Assembly (NCBI GenBank): GCA_018241505.1
Contig: JAFEDS010000016.1
Location: 434,001-498,000, forward strand
Direction: 5' to 3'
DNA length: 64,000 nt
Source: Pseudomonadota bacterium
GTDB taxonomy: Bacteria > Pseudomonadota > Gammaproteobacteria > Steroidobacterales > Steroidobacteraceae
Shown: positions 23,871-34,114 of the stretch, piece by piece
Numbering within the stretch: the stretch's first letter is position 1
Layout of the letters: each line of letters begins with the position of its first letter
Notes under the pieces: model-generated
Told to the model about the DNA's origin: nothing
Seen by the model: the letters and a program-made list of their open reading frames with translations, nothing else
The model's database searches: none
Position numbers and translations under genes: made by a program

Positions 23871-26800
23871 ACTGCAAACTAACGCGCCGCCAGTCCAGGC
23901 GCAACTCGCGCGCGGCCTGTGCCTCTGGCTGGTTGTTGTTTCAGCTCTCCAGTTGGGGATACCCGCGGCGTGTGCCGCCACGACTGCCCGGACGTGGCGT
24001 TTCGCGATTCCCCGCGAAGAAGCCGTAGAAGCCCTGCATGACTTCAGCACCCAGTCGGGCGTGCAAACCCTGTCGCCCTCGGAAGACCTGCGGGGGCTGT
24101 CGTTGGGCCCGCTCGCCGGCGAATTTACAGTCACCGAGGCTCTCGAACGACTGCTCCAGGGAAGCGGGTTGTCGGCGCGACGTGATCCTTCAGGCATCTA
24201 CCTGATAGCCCGTACCAAACCGCCTGCAGGACCCCGCCAGGCGCCTCGTCAACCCGGCGCCGACACCACTCCACCTCCAGTTGTTGCCGCGGCGGTGCCC
24301 GTCGAGACAGTCACCATCACGGGCAGCTACATCCGGCGAACCAATCTCGAGACACCCTCCCCCGTTCAGACCATCACGGCGGGTGAGATAGAACAACGCA
24401 ATGTCGTGAGTCTCGCTGACGCGGTCCGAGCGCTGCCGGCAGACAACAGCGGAACTCTGCCCCAAGCCTTCAGCGGCGCCATCGCCGGCGGGGCTTCTGC
24501 GGTGTCGCTACGTGGAATGACCGTCGATGCCACCCTTGTACTGGTGGATGGACACAGGATGGCTCCGTACCCACTTGCCGATGACGGGCAGCGGCCGTTC
24601 GTCGACCTCGCCTCGCTGCCGCTCAGCCTCGTCGATCGTGTCGAAATTCTCAAGGACGGCGCCTCATCGGTCTACGGCTCGGACGCGATCGCCGGCGTGG
24701 TAAACATTCTCCTCAAGAAGACATTCACCGGCCTGGACACCGCCGTGGGTGCAGGCATCTCCACCCGGGGCGATGGCATCCAGGAGCGTATGGCCTTCAC
24801 CTACGGCTTCGGCGATCTGGTCGACGACGGTTACAACACCTATATCAACGTTGAATACCGGCATCAGGATGCGATCGGCCAGAACAGCCGTGGCTCCTAC
24901 CTCGATAACCTGGACCTGCGCAATCGCGGGGGCAGTGACCTGCGGCAGGGCATCGTGCTGCAGCCGGCACCCAACAATTTCGCGTTCACGACGCCGGGCA
25001 TGGTGGCGCCCCTGAGCAATGGCTCGCAGGTCGGGTCGTTTTACCTGCTGCCGGGCTGCGCCGCCCAGGACCGGAACTATTCGGGTGGCTGTACCTGGGA
25101 CGCCAGCGCCTATCGCCAGATCCAGCCTCGTACCGCCGGGGTCACCCTGACCGTCAAACACAGTCAGCGCCTCGATGATGAATGGCAAGCCAGCTTGACG
25201 GCCTCGTTGTTCGACTCACGGGCCGAGCAGGTCAATAATCCGCCGACTCACGTTCCCAACACCTGGGTGGGGGCGGCATCGGGACAGCTCGTGGACCAGC
25301 GCAATCCGGCCACGACGCCCATCCTCCTGGGGCCCTCCCATCCGGACAATCCGTTCAACCCGGCGAGTCCCTACTACGCTGCGGCGGCCGCCTACTATGG
25401 GGCAGCGTTTGGCCAATTTGCCCACAATCCGGCCCTGTTGTATCTGTCGCTGACAGACCTCGGACCGCAGCACAGTTTCTATCGCACGGATGTCGCCAGG
25501 GTTGTCGCCGATCTGACCGGCAGCGCGGGCGAATGGGATTTGACCGGGGCGTTGGGATATGTGAAGGCAGCCACTCGGATCACCTACCGCGGCTTCGTGC
25601 GTGCCAGTGCTCTGAGCGCAGCCCTTGCCAACAACACGTACCGCATTGGCGCAAACTCTTACCTCAACTCCGCGAGCCTGAATGCGCAGCTTGCCCCTGA
25701 AACCTCCGACACAGCCACCTCGTCGCTGGCGTTTCTCAGCATGAATGCCACGCGGCCGCTGTTGGCATTGGCAGGCGGGCCTTTGCGAGTCGCGCTGGGT
25801 GCCGAATTCCACTATCTCACTGCCAACAACCCGGGACAGCCCTATGCCATCGCGGGAGACATCATCAACGCTGGAGGCTCGTATGCCCGCGGCACGCAGG
25901 CGGTTTCGGCCGGCCACCTGGAGCTCTCCGCCCCGATCACTTCCGCGTTGGAGCTGGACGCCGCCGGCCGGGTGGACTACTACAATGATTCGGGCACCTC
26001 TCTCACACCCAAAGTGGGTTTCAAATGGAGCCTGCTGCCGGCGCTGGCCCTTCGCGCCACCTATGCCCGCGGATTTCGAGCTCCCGGTCCGGCGGAAAAT
26101 GGCGATGGCTCGACGGGAACCGTCACCACCGCGCCCATCGACCCATTGCGCTGTCCGTTTACACGGCTTCCCACTGACTGCGGTCAGACCACGGTCGCCG
26201 TTCTGAGTCGAACCAACCCGAGCCTGCGGCCGGAAACTTCGCAAAGTTATACGGTGGGCGCGGCGTGGACGGCGGCCGGGCACCACCTCTCCCTGGATTA
26301 CTTTCACATCCAACGGGACAACGAGATCATCGCGCAGCCGCTGGGGCAGGCCACGCCGGTGCGCGGCGCGCAGCAGCCCGGCACGAGTTTTCCCGGCCCC
26401 ATCATCTATTACGATGATCCTTATCAAAACGCCTCCTCATCGCAGACCGCGGGGTTCGATGCGGATGGGCAATTCCAACAGTCATTTGGCTCCGCCGGCG
26501 CCCTCACCCTCGGTGCCGCATCGACTTGGCTGCTGCGCTCACGACAGGAGGTGGCGGGAGCCGTCTACAATTTCGCAGGCACAGCGGGGCCTACTGCAGT
26601 AGGCGCCGCGGTAGGTACACCGCGTACGCGAGCAACCTTCAAACTCGAATGGGAAAAGAGGGATTTTTCCCTGGGAAGCTTCGTGAACTACCACAGCGCC
26701 GTGAAGGCGGTGGACGAATCCACCTCCGGTCCGGGTGTATGCCTGCAGCTTTGGGCCGGCAATCCGCATTGCTATGTGGCTTCATTCACGACTGCGGATT

Positions 26801-26979
26801 TCTTCGCCCGCTACAGCTTGTCATCGCAGCTACAACTCACCGTCACCCTCAACAATGCGTTCAATCGGCTGGCGCCCCTGGATACCGCGACCTACGGCGG
26901 ACAAAACTACAATCCGTCACTCGATCAGGCAGGCGCGGTCGGCCGCTACTTGAGTCTACAGTTACACTACCGCCGCTAG
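23857..26979 (+). CDS. TonB-dependent receptor with STN signalling domain (FecA-type transducer)
   Basis: This outer-membrane receptor of about 1040 residues has a signal segment (GLCLWLVVVSALQLGIPAACA) and then an STN domain (FAIPREEAVEALHDFSTQSGVQTLS...ALERLLQGSGLSARRDPSGIYLI), the part that contacts FecR. A Pro-rich linker, a plug (VTITGSYIRR, VSLRGMTVDATLVLVDGHRMAPYP, VEILKDGASSVYGSDAIAGVVNILLKK) and a long barrel ending LSLQLHYRR follow. The plug resembles receptors for plant-type or peptide/carbohydrate substrates more than siderophore receptors. No ATG precedes the signal segment: TTG 23779, TTG 23857 and CTG 23872 are the in-frame choices. I give 23857. With either TTG the gene overlaps the divergent sigma gene start. 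Confidence 0.88.
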   Translation: MSFATLQTNAPPVQAQLARGLCLWLVVVSALQLGIPAACAATTARTWRFAIPREEAVEALHDFSTQSGVQTLSPSEDLRGLSLGPLAGEFTVTEALERLLQGSGLSARRDPSGIYLIARTKPPAGPRQAPRQPGADTTPPPVVAAAVPVETVTITGSYIRRTNLETPSPVQTITAGEIEQRNVVSLADAVRALPADNSGTLPQAFSGAIAGGASAVSLRGMTVDATLVLVDGHRMAPYPLADDGQRPFVDLASLPLSLVDRVEILKDGASSVYGSDAIAGVVNILLKKTFTGLDTAVGAGISTRGDGIQERMAFTYGFGDLVDDGYNTYINVEYRHQDAIGQNSRGSYLDNLDLRNRGGSDLRQGIVLQPAPNNFAFTTPGMVAPLSNGSQVGSFYLLPGCAAQDRNYSGGCTWDASAYRQIQPRTAGVTLTVKHSQRLDDEWQASLTASLFDSRAEQVNNPPTHVPNTWVGAASGQLVDQRNPATTPILLGPSHPDNPFNPASPYYAAAAAYYGAAFGQFAHNPALLYLSLTDLGPQHSFYRTDVARVVADLTGSAGEWDLTGALGYVKAATRITYRGFVRASALSAALANNTYRIGANSYLNSASLNAQLAPETSDTATSSLAFLSMNATRPLLALAGGPLRVALGAEFHYLTANNPGQPYAIAGDIINAGGSYARGTQAVSAGHLELSAPITSALELDAAGRVDYYNDSGTSLTPKVGFKWSLLPALALRATYARGFRAPGPAENGDGSTGTVTTAPIDPLRCPFTRLPTDCGQTTVAVLSRTNPSLRPETSQSYTVGAAWTAAGHHLSLDYFHIQRDNEIIAQPLGQATPVRGAQQPGTSFPGPIIYYDDPYQNASSSQTAGFDADGQFQQSFGSAGALTLGAASTWLLRSRQEVAGAVYNFAGTAGPTAVGAAVGTPRTRATFKLEWEKRDFSLGSFVNYHSAVKAVDESTSGPGVCLQLWAGNPHCYVASFTTADFFARYSLSSQLQLTVTLNNAFNRLAPLDTATYGGQNYNPSLDQAGAVGRYLSLQLHYRR

Positions 26980-28853
26980 TGCTCCGCGGCGTGCGGCGCC
27001 AATATTGAGTCGAAGACAGCCGGATACGTGACACGGATCAGGTGTGGGTAACGTAAACCACCGTGATACGCGACACTCATTTTCTCCACATAGGATTCGT
27101 CCTCGACCGTCAAATCAAGGGTCGCGGAGTCACTTCGCGCTCCTCGAATGCTTTGACGCAATTGCTCGATGGAAAACGCGCTTCCGTCCACTCCCAACAC
27201 CCGCATCCCGGGCCCCAAGCCCGCCCGAAAGGCGGGCCCCTTCCATTCAACGCTCTCCACTCGTCCATCGGCCGTGAGCGTCGCTCCAATCGAGGTGCCG
27301 AAGCAGATCAAGCCCCGACGTTCATCGGGAGCGGCACAGGTCCGACCCGGAGTGTCGTTGTATTCGAGGCGGTAGCCGCCCACGGCAAGCATGTTCTGCC
27401 AGTCGCGTGGCTTCACCTCATCGAGCCACGAGTGCAACACCGACTCCCACGAATACGGAGCCAGTCTCTGCAACGCCGCGACCAAGTCACGTTGCTCGAA
27501 CGCGTGGCCCAACGTCGCTTCCCCGGTAGCCGGCAGAGCGAAAAATGCCTTCGCCAGATCATCCAGACTGTGTCGACCGGCAGACTGCCGGCGAATCTGC
27601 GAATCCACGTCCAGCCACAGCAGCGCGCCGGCATCATAGTAATCCTGCAAGCCAAGGAGACTGCGCCATCTTGATTCACTCTGCGGATTGATGATCGGAT
27701 CGTAGGTGGCATCGAGCAATGGGCGCCACAACCGGCTGGGCCGCTGCGCCTCTTGCGCCACATTGACGGCGAAATCCTGCAATCCCTGGTCCGCGGACCA
27801 CAGTCCGGAGCGTACGGTCAGAACCTTCGCCCAATACTGCGTGAGTCCCTCGTACACCCACAACATCTGCGTGTGCAACGTGGAGTTGAGATCGGTGGAG
27901 ACCAGGCCGCGCGGGGTGCGGTACTTGCCATTCCAGGCGTGTACCCACTCGTGAGCGATCAGGTAGCGGCTGTCCCAGCTTTTCTCCCAGTCCGCGAAAT
28001 GACCCGGCTTCAGGAAAATCTCCCCGCAGCTCAGATGCTCGAGGCCACTCTCGCCGAACGCATCGCTCAGGGTGACCAACATTTCGTAGCGCGCGAAAGG
28101 GCTCTGACCGAACAGCTCATACGTTTCCCGCACGAGCTTGCGCAAGGCATAGATCTGCCCGTCGCGCGGGCCCTCCTCGTCACTGCGGTCCGAGAAAATA
28201 CTGAGCCTCACACGGGGACCCGATTCCGCGGACAGATCGATCTGGCGCACATGGGCACCGGCATAGACCGGCGAATCCATGAGCGTCTCGAGCGACACCG
28301 TCTTTCCATCAATACTGGCGGCTTCACCATGCGCACCGGGTAGCGAGCTCGCCCAAACCCATCCGCGCGGCAGTTGCACGTGCGGACGTATAGTAATATC
28401 CGTCAACCTACGCCCATGAGGATAAAACACCACGAGCGGCCACTTGAGCGCCACAATGCTGCGCGTCATGACGGCTTCGCCGGACTCAGTGTCCGCTGAC
28501 AAATAAACAAACTGCAGTTCGACGTGCTTTGAGGCCCGCGTCGTTGGAATGTGCACGGCGAACAGATTATCCGGATCGCGAACCCAACGAACGACCTCCC
28601 CATCGACCCGCACCACGAGGTCGCCGATGCGCTCAAAGGCACCGGTCGGCGCGTGATCGCCTGGAATCCACTGTGGGTAGTCGAGTATCAGAGGCCGGTT
28701 GGGTTCGGAGACATCGAATGACTCGTGCACGGTCATGATCCGATGTCGGACATCCGTCGCGTCCACGGACACTTCCAGGTTGCGCACCTGGCTTCCTGCC
28801 GCCATCGCAGGCCACGCGAAGGCGGCAAGAACTATCAGAAGACGCCAGCGCAC
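26976..28853 (-). CDS. Exported M61-family (glycyl aminopeptidase) metallopeptidase with PDZ domain
   Basis: This 625-residue exported peptidase has a signal peptide (LLIVLAAFAWPAMA). A beta-sandwich N-terminal domain carries QWIPGDHAPTGAFERIG. The catalytic domain has the zinc motif HEWVH (IAHEWVHAWNGKYRTP) and the downstream glutamate in MLWVYEGLTQYWA. A C-terminal PDZ-like region follows (VESVEWKGPAFRAGLGPGMRVLGVDG). Family members remove N-terminal glycine or alanine, or cleave small peptides in the periplasm. GTG start at 28853. It overlaps the upstream-strand receptor end by 4 bp and lies 10 bp after the TonB receptor gene, in a minus-strand peptide-oriented operon. Confidence 0.92.
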   Translation of the reverse strand: MRWRLLIVLAAFAWPAMAAGSQVRNLEVSVDATDVRHRIMTVHESFDVSEPNRPLILDYPQWIPGDHAPTGAFERIGDLVVRVDGEVVRWVRDPDNLFAVHIPTTRASKHVELQFVYLSADTESGEAVMTRSIVALKWPLVVFYPHGRRLTDITIRPHVQLPRGWVWASSLPGAHGEAASIDGKTVSLETLMDSPVYAGAHVRQIDLSAESGPRVRLSIFSDRSDEEGPRDGQIYALRKLVRETYELFGQSPFARYEMLVTLSDAFGESGLEHLSCGEIFLKPGHFADWEKSWDSRYLIAHEWVHAWNGKYRTPRGLVSTDLNSTLHTQMLWVYEGLTQYWAKVLTVRSGLWSADQGLQDFAVNVAQEAQRPSRLWRPLLDATYDPIINPQSESRWRSLLGLQDYYDAGALLWLDVDSQIRRQSAGRHSLDDLAKAFFALPATGEATLGHAFEQRDLVAALQRLAPYSWESVLHSWLDEVKPRDWQNMLAVGGYRLEYNDTPGRTCAAPDERRGLICFGTSIGATLTADGRVESVEWKGPAFRAGLGPGMRVLGVDGSAFSIEQLRQSIRGARSDSATLDLTVEDESYVEKMSVAYHGGLRYPHLIRVTYPAVFDSILAPHAAEH

Positions 28854-28863
28854 CGCGATCCCA

Positions 28864-31254
28864 TCAGAATGACACGCGCGCGTTCACACCAATGACGCGC
28901 GGAGCCAGGCGATACGCCAGGTTGACACCCGAGTTGCGAATGTTGGGCCTTTGAATGGTCTTCTCATTGTCCGCCAGGTTCTTTGCGAACAGGCTGACAT
29001 CGAAGGCATCACGGCGATATCCCAGGGACCCGCCGACGAGCACATACCCCGGCCGGTCGAAGTCAGGATCGGTCGTTACGAGAGTGCCGTGACTCTTGCC
29101 GACATAGTTTCCATCCGCCCGGGCGAATATCTCGCCCCCCAGGAAGGAGTCTCTCACCTCCGCGCCGAGTTGTCCGCTCCAGCGTGGAACCCCGGCAATG
29201 TCCTGTCCGGGGGAGGTGTCATTGATCCGCACCCCGTTGATGATGACGCCATTGTCGAGTGTAGCCTTCGTATAGCCACCGGATGCATCCAGGCTCAGAT
29301 TGGCGTTGACCTTCCAGTTGACGGCCATTTCAACACCGTAGCTCCTGGCATCGCCGGCATTGGCCTCGAAATCATAGCCGCTCGTCGGCAACGCAATGGT
29401 CTGCTGAATGGAGGTCCAGCGGATATAGAACAGGCTCAGATCGAGCGCCAGGCTGCGATCCCAGAACAATGACTTGGTGCCCACCTCGAAATTCCACAGC
29501 GAGTCGGGAGAATAGCTGGCGGGCGCGCTGGTCAGGCCCAAGCGCTTCAGGTCCGCACGGGTCGAATTCGCTCCCGGCGCGTTGGGGTCCTGGTTGGGGT
29601 CGCCGTACAGCGGGACCGGGCGATTCTCGCTGCCCAGGCGAAATCCCTTCGTTATGTTGGAGTACAACGTCGTGAGCGGAGTGATGTCCCACCCGAATGC
29701 GAACTTGGGAGTAACCGCATGCCAGCGGGCACTGATATGGGCCGTGATGGGGCATCCCGACCCGTCAACCGAAGGGTCACAGGATGAATAGTAGCCCTGC
29801 GCGGCACTGTTGAACTGTTCTCGTGCCAACAGGTATCTCAGCCCGGCAGTCAGGCGCACCGTCTCAATCGGGTGGTACGTTCCCTCTCCAAACACCGCGT
29901 ATTGCTCGGTGCGGTAACTGCGCTGCGCCAGATACGACAAGTCGTTGGTGAAGTCATTGGGAAACGCGCCGCTGAGCACGTTGGGATCCTGCGCGTCCTG
30001 GCCGAATTGCGCGAATGCACTGTTGATACCGAATATGGGCTGCGAATCGTGCAGCCGGGTGCGCTCGTTGGAATAGTAACTGCCCACCAGCCAGGTGAGT
30101 GGAAATTCACCCGGTGCGTAGGCCTTGGAAGCGAGCCGCAGCTCTTCGGAAATCTGGTTGATGCTGGTATCGAGGTAATTCGCCGACTTCAGCCCGAAGA
30201 CCGCATTGGCGACTTTCGGATCGCTGATGCTTCCCAGCGCGAGCCCCTGCGCATTGGCGGCCGTCACGTCATTGGTTCTCTCGAAGGTGCGATGAAAGAA
30301 GCCGGTCACGGATGTCAGATCACCGATACCGGCATCCCAATTGACCGTCAGGCTGGGAATGCTCAACATATCCGTGGAGGGCTCGCGCAGGCCCTTCGTC
30401 ACCACATAGTCCGGCGCATCCAGATTCACAAGGTCCGTGTCGCTGCTTCGGTAGCGCTGATAGAAGTACGACGCCCGAATCGACAGCGCATCGTTCACCT
30501 TGTAGAGAACCGAAGGCCGGGCGACCAGCCAGTCGCTTCGATTCGAGTTCGGAGTCGCCGTGTCCCCCGCATCGAGTGGAAGTGCCTTGATGTAGCCCGC
30601 GTTCGTTCCCGATTCAACACCCAGGCGCAGCGCGAACTGGTCTTCTACCAAAGGCAAGTTGACGATACCGCGCGCCGTCCAGTTGTATGCGCCTTTGACG
30701 TTGCTGCCTTCCGCAAACGCCTCAGTGCTGTACCTGCCCAAGGTCGGCTGCCGTGTCAGAAAGCGAATCGTGCCACCCAGTGAGCTGGCCCCATAGAGCG
30801 TGCCCTGGGGCCCGCGCAGTACCTCTACCCGGTCCAGATCGAAAATGCGCGGCTCGGCGGCCCCTTCGCTGTACAGATTGCGGGCACTGAGCGAGATGTC
30901 ATCCAGATACACAGCGACAGTCGCGGTGCCGGCCTGGGAGCTGATTCCTCGGATCTCGAGATTGGACAGTCCCTCTCCCCCCAACGAGGAGAAGGACAAG
31001 TTGGGCACAGAGGTCGACAGATCCTGGAAAGACTGGATGTGCTTCACCTCCAACGCATCGGAGCTGATCGCCGTCAGGCTCAAGGGAACCAACCGGATGG
31101 ATTCCTCACGCTTGTTGGCGGTAACAACCACCTCCTCCAAAGAGGTGGATGGTGCCCCCTGCTGCTCTTCTGCGAGCACTGACGTGCTGCAGATCGCAGC
31201 AAGCAAAACGATGCGGGAGAAGCCCCCGCGGTGGCCGGAAGCGGCATTGGTCAA
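28864..31254 (-). CDS. TonB-dependent outer-membrane receptor
   Basis: This 796-residue receptor begins at a TTG (31254) with GGAG 6 nt upstream. A signal peptide (SRIVLLAAICSTSVLA) is followed by the TonB box LEEVVVTANKREE and a plug domain with DLSTSVPNLSFSSLGGEGLSNLEIRGI, VAVYLDDISLSARN and DRVEVLRGPQGTLYGASSLGGTIRFLTRQP. The barrel ends in NARVSF. The VVVTANKREE box and plug are those of the large class used by sphingomonads and Steroidobacter-like bacteria for sterols, sugars or other hydrophobic or oligomeric substrates. It is 18 bp after a secreted peptidase gene and 10 bp before an M61 peptidase, so peptides are a reasonable guess for its cargo. Confidence 0.93.
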   Translation of the reverse strand: MTNAASGHRGGFSRIVLLAAICSTSVLAEEQQGAPSTSLEEVVVTANKREESIRLVPLSLTAISSDALEVKHIQSFQDLSTSVPNLSFSSLGGEGLSNLEIRGISSQAGTATVAVYLDDISLSARNLYSEGAAEPRIFDLDRVEVLRGPQGTLYGASSLGGTIRFLTRQPTLGRYSTEAFAEGSNVKGAYNWTARGIVNLPLVEDQFALRLGVESGTNAGYIKALPLDAGDTATPNSNRSDWLVARPSVLYKVNDALSIRASYFYQRYRSSDTDLVNLDAPDYVVTKGLREPSTDMLSIPSLTVNWDAGIGDLTSVTGFFHRTFERTNDVTAANAQGLALGSISDPKVANAVFGLKSANYLDTSINQISEELRLASKAYAPGEFPLTWLVGSYYSNERTRLHDSQPIFGINSAFAQFGQDAQDPNVLSGAFPNDFTNDLSYLAQRSYRTEQYAVFGEGTYHPIETVRLTAGLRYLLAREQFNSAAQGYYSSCDPSVDGSGCPITAHISARWHAVTPKFAFGWDITPLTTLYSNITKGFRLGSENRPVPLYGDPNQDPNAPGANSTRADLKRLGLTSAPASYSPDSLWNFEVGTKSLFWDRSLALDLSLFYIRWTSIQQTIALPTSGYDFEANAGDARSYGVEMAVNWKVNANLSLDASGGYTKATLDNGVIINGVRINDTSPGQDIAGVPRWSGQLGAEVRDSFLGGEIFARADGNYVGKSHGTLVTTDPDFDRPGYVLVGGSLGYRRDAFDVSLFAKNLADNEKTIQRPNIRNSGVNLAYRLAPRVIGVNARVSF

Positions 31255-31272
31255 GTGTTTCTCCAGAGTTGT

Positions 31273-32751
31273 TTAAGGTGCCGACGAGGGCACAGCACGA
31301 AGCACGACGACCTGGTCGGACGTTCGGCTGAACGTCGGCGTGGTGTAAGTCGCCCCTTGAGCCGTGAACGTCGTGACCGAAGTCGCCATTGCGCTGTTAG
31401 CGTTGAAGTTGGCAGTGGGGACATTGAGCGCAGCCGCCGTGCCGGTGTTGGCACCGGTTAGCGTCGGCAAATCGTACTCATACAGCTTGTATTGCGTCCC
31501 GGCGGTCAAGCCGCGGACAGTCGCCTGCAACGTCATCTGCATGGCCGCGGGCTGTGCGTTGCTGACGCAGTCACCATCGTCACATGTACCTGGCGCACCG
31601 CCGATATACGGGTTTTCATAGTTGTAACCCACAGCCGGGGTTGAGTTCGTATCGGCGGGGTTCACGCGCCAACTGCCGTTGACCAGGGTCTGTGTTTGCA
31701 CCAGATTGAGAGTGACCGGGAGTGTCACGCCCTGGGAGTCGACGGGGCCGGAAACGGCGAATCCGAAATTGTGCGGGCCGGGTACCGAGGCCAGGCTCGT
31801 ACCCTTGTTACCCGTATTGCCGGCCACGGTCAGCACTGACGTGGACGATTTCGGGATGACCACCGAATAGGCGCCCGCGCCGTTCGCATTGGCGGCTGTT
31901 CGGGACTTCCCCAGCGATCCAAACGTGTAGCCATACACGTAGGGGGTGCAACCATTGGGATCGGATCCCGCCCCTGGGGGCACGCCCGGATTGCTGGTCC
32001 AGGCCCATTGTCCACTGGAGTTGCGAGTCAGGGTATGGAGGCCGTGATCATCGAAGTACAGCACATCATCCGCGTAGTAGCTCGGATCGGTGGGCGAGTG
32101 ATTGGTCCCGATCTTGATGACCGACACAATGTGATCGTACTGATCGTCATCCGAGCCATTGAACAACACGCCGAGCGTGACCTGCTTGCCGGCAATGGTC
32201 TGGGCCTTGATCCACTTCATGAAATCCTGATAGCCCGCGGTTCCGGTGTTGGCGCTCTGGTAACCGGTAGTCGTGGGATAGGACGTCAATTGCAGTCGGG
32301 CGTTGGCCGCGCACCGCGCCGCGAATCCGAAGTCATACGAGCCGCTGAGGCCCTGCCCGGGAGTCTGCAGGAGTACCTGGTCGTTGTAGTTGGCATTGCG
32401 ACCGGGCGGATTTCCTGCTTGCAAGAGGCTCGCGCCATAGCCATTGGTTTCCGGCCCGAAAAATGTGCCGCACACCTGGCGCAGGTTGTATTGCGACAGC
32501 CATTGCCCATTGTTGAGGCCCGCCGAAATGAGCGATGCCTCGCCGCAATAGCCGTTATTGCTTTCCCATTGATAGAAAGGCGACACCGTCCCCTTGGGCA
32601 CGATATACGCAGAACTGGCGGCCGGCGGCGCCGGTGCCCCCAAGAGCTTCTCCACCTGTGCCTGCCCACAGGCTGGTGCTGACGCATTGGCCGTCTGGAT
32701 TGTTGCGAAAGCCATCCAGACCAAAGCAAAAGTTGCTGTCTTTCTGTACAT
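31273..32751 (-). CDS. Secreted C39-like (papain-fold) cysteine peptidase with C-terminal beta domain
   Basis: This 492-residue exported protein starts at ATG 32751 with GGGGAGG upstream and has a signal peptide (TATFALVWMAFATIQTANA). The N-terminal half resembles C39-like peptidases. The catalytic cysteine sits in NNGYCGEASLISAG, and the candidate histidine in DQYDHIVSVIKIG with the following acidic DDVLYFDDHG region. The C-terminal half (from about residue 300) is Ser/Thr/Asn-rich with predicted beta strands, and includes a CDDGDC pair. It is part of an operon with a TonB receptor and an M61 peptidase. The function is likely extracellular or periplasmic peptide cleavage. The fold call is moderately sure, the substrate unknown. 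Confidence 0.68.
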   Translation of the reverse strand: MYRKTATFALVWMAFATIQTANASAPACGQAQVEKLLGAPAPPAASSAYIVPKGTVSPFYQWESNNGYCGEASLISAGLNNGQWLSQYNLRQVCGTFFGPETNGYGASLLQAGNPPGRNANYNDQVLLQTPGQGLSGSYDFGFAARCAANARLQLTSYPTTTGYQSANTGTAGYQDFMKWIKAQTIAGKQVTLGVLFNGSDDDQYDHIVSVIKIGTNHSPTDPSYYADDVLYFDDHGLHTLTRNSSGQWAWTSNPGVPPGAGSDPNGCTPYVYGYTFGSLGKSRTAANANGAGAYSVVIPKSSTSVLTVAGNTGNKGTSLASVPGPHNFGFAVSGPVDSQGVTLPVTLNLVQTQTLVNGSWRVNPADTNSTPAVGYNYENPYIGGAPGTCDDGDCVSNAQPAAMQMTLQATVRGLTAGTQYKLYEYDLPTLTGANTGTAAALNVPTANFNANSAMATSVTTFTAQGATYTTPTFSRTSDQVVVLRAVPSSAP

Positions 32752-32822
32752 GCCACGCCTCCCCGGTCGATTAGAACGAGTAGACGGAGCAGCGCGCCCG
32801 ATACGGTACGCCCGATGCGAAA

Positions 32823-34034
32823 TTATTTTTTGGGCAGCCCCTGCCAAAGCCCGGCGGCGATTGCCAGCCACGGCGGTGCCGCCAACAGCAGCCACGGGAG
32901 GTTTTGCTGAGCACCCAGGAGAAAATACATCCCCACGCCCAGTATTGCGGCACTGGCCTGAATTGCGGCTAGCGTCCGCGCGAGGCGCAGTGCCTTATCT
33001 CCACGCCGCGCTCGCCATGCAGCTACCAGGATGAGAAAGGCCAGCGGGTTGAACACGAGCAGGTTCGCGTTGCCCCATGCCGCGTGATGGATTGTGAGCG
33101 TCCAAAGCGCCAAAAGGATGGTGCCCACAACGCCTGCGAGAACAAGATATATCGCCCTCGAGGAGGAGTAGAGGAAGGGATACCTCACTCGAGAGGCCAA
33201 CATCACGATTGCGAGCGCCAGGCCCGTAATGCCGAAAGGCCAATTGAGGTCTGGAGGGTTTGGACTCGGGGGCACCAGGCGATTTGGCGCAATTTGACGC
33301 TCGCCCACAACAAGCGGCCGCGTGCCCCCGCGCCCATCGGGGATGCGTATGGTCCGTATCTCCCGCGCCAGCACCATCGGTAGGAAACTCTCCTGCCATT
33401 CGTTCAAGGGACGGTCCGCGGAAGGCCCGAGTCCAAGGTCCATCCCGAGCATCAACCAGCGCTGCGGCGCCATGAGGCGATCGATCTGCTGTCGATAGGT
33501 CATTGGCGCCGGACGAGCAATGAGAGCCGTTCGTATTGCCCCTGCGACGACCGAGTCGAGTGCATCGCGCACGCGTGTCGCACAATTGTTGGTCAGGTAG
33601 TCATAAGCGTAGCTCACATTCTCAGGCTGCAAATTCCAAACGAGGAATGCGCGCAGTTGCTCGGCTTGCGCAGCGGACAGACCGAGCCGCTGCTCCAATA
33701 CCGAACGTCCCGCATCAATGTAGTCCTGTTGGGCGATATCGCTGTGCTCGGCGTCTATCATGTAGCTCATGTAGCCGCGCATGAAGTTCCACATAAAATC
33801 GCCGTCTTCGAAATCGAAGACCCCGTAGTTGAAGTCCACGGACTGATCCGAAACGCGATCGTGGAGACGAATGGCATCGTGCCCGAAGCGTTCCCAATAA
33901 ATTGAGCCCGGGCCGTACGTGACCAGCGAGACTTCCAGGTCCTCGCCCGCTGTGTCGAAAACACTGGCCTGCGCGCCCACAGAGACGGCTAGACCTAAAA
34001 TCAAGACGCAGAGGTAGACTCGAATTTGTCGCAT
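32823..34034 (-). CDS. DUF4105 / Lnb-like exported membrane protein
   Basis: This 403-residue protein has a signal peptide (VYLCVLILGLAVSVGAQA), then a DUF4105 domain with its hallmark residues: FGHDAIRLHD, FNYGVFDFEDGDFMWNFMRGYMSY and YDYLTNNCATRVRDAL (candidate catalytic His and Cys). The last 150 residues form about five transmembrane helices. The domain is shared with Enterococcus Lnb, an integral lipoprotein acyl-transferase that makes lyso-form lipoproteins, so an acyl-transfer or cysteine-hydrolase-type reaction at the periplasmic face is plausible. It is 71 bp upstream of the C39-like peptidase gene and may head that operon. Confidence 0.82.
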   Translation of the reverse strand: MRQIRVYLCVLILGLAVSVGAQASVFDTAGEDLEVSLVTYGPGSIYWERFGHDAIRLHDRVSDQSVDFNYGVFDFEDGDFMWNFMRGYMSYMIDAEHSDIAQQDYIDAGRSVLEQRLGLSAAQAEQLRAFLVWNLQPENVSYAYDYLTNNCATRVRDALDSVVAGAIRTALIARPAPMTYRQQIDRLMAPQRWLMLGMDLGLGPSADRPLNEWQESFLPMVLAREIRTIRIPDGRGGTRPLVVGERQIAPNRLVPPSPNPPDLNWPFGITGLALAIVMLASRVRYPFLYSSSRAIYLVLAGVVGTILLALWTLTIHHAAWGNANLLVFNPLAFLILVAAWRARRGDKALRLARTLAAIQASAAILGVGMYFLLGAQQNLPWLLLAAPPWLAIAAGLWQGLPKK

Positions 34035-34114
34035 CCATCACACCAGAGAGGCTCGAAGTGTCCATTCTAATGCCTCGTTGACGGGTTCTTGACTGAGATC
34101 CGGTATCAGTGGGC

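Noticed and set aside
25216-26427. Open frame of 403 codons on the - strand
   Set aside because: Antisense to the STN receptor barrel, with Arg/Gly-rich composition typical of GC-rich shadow frames.
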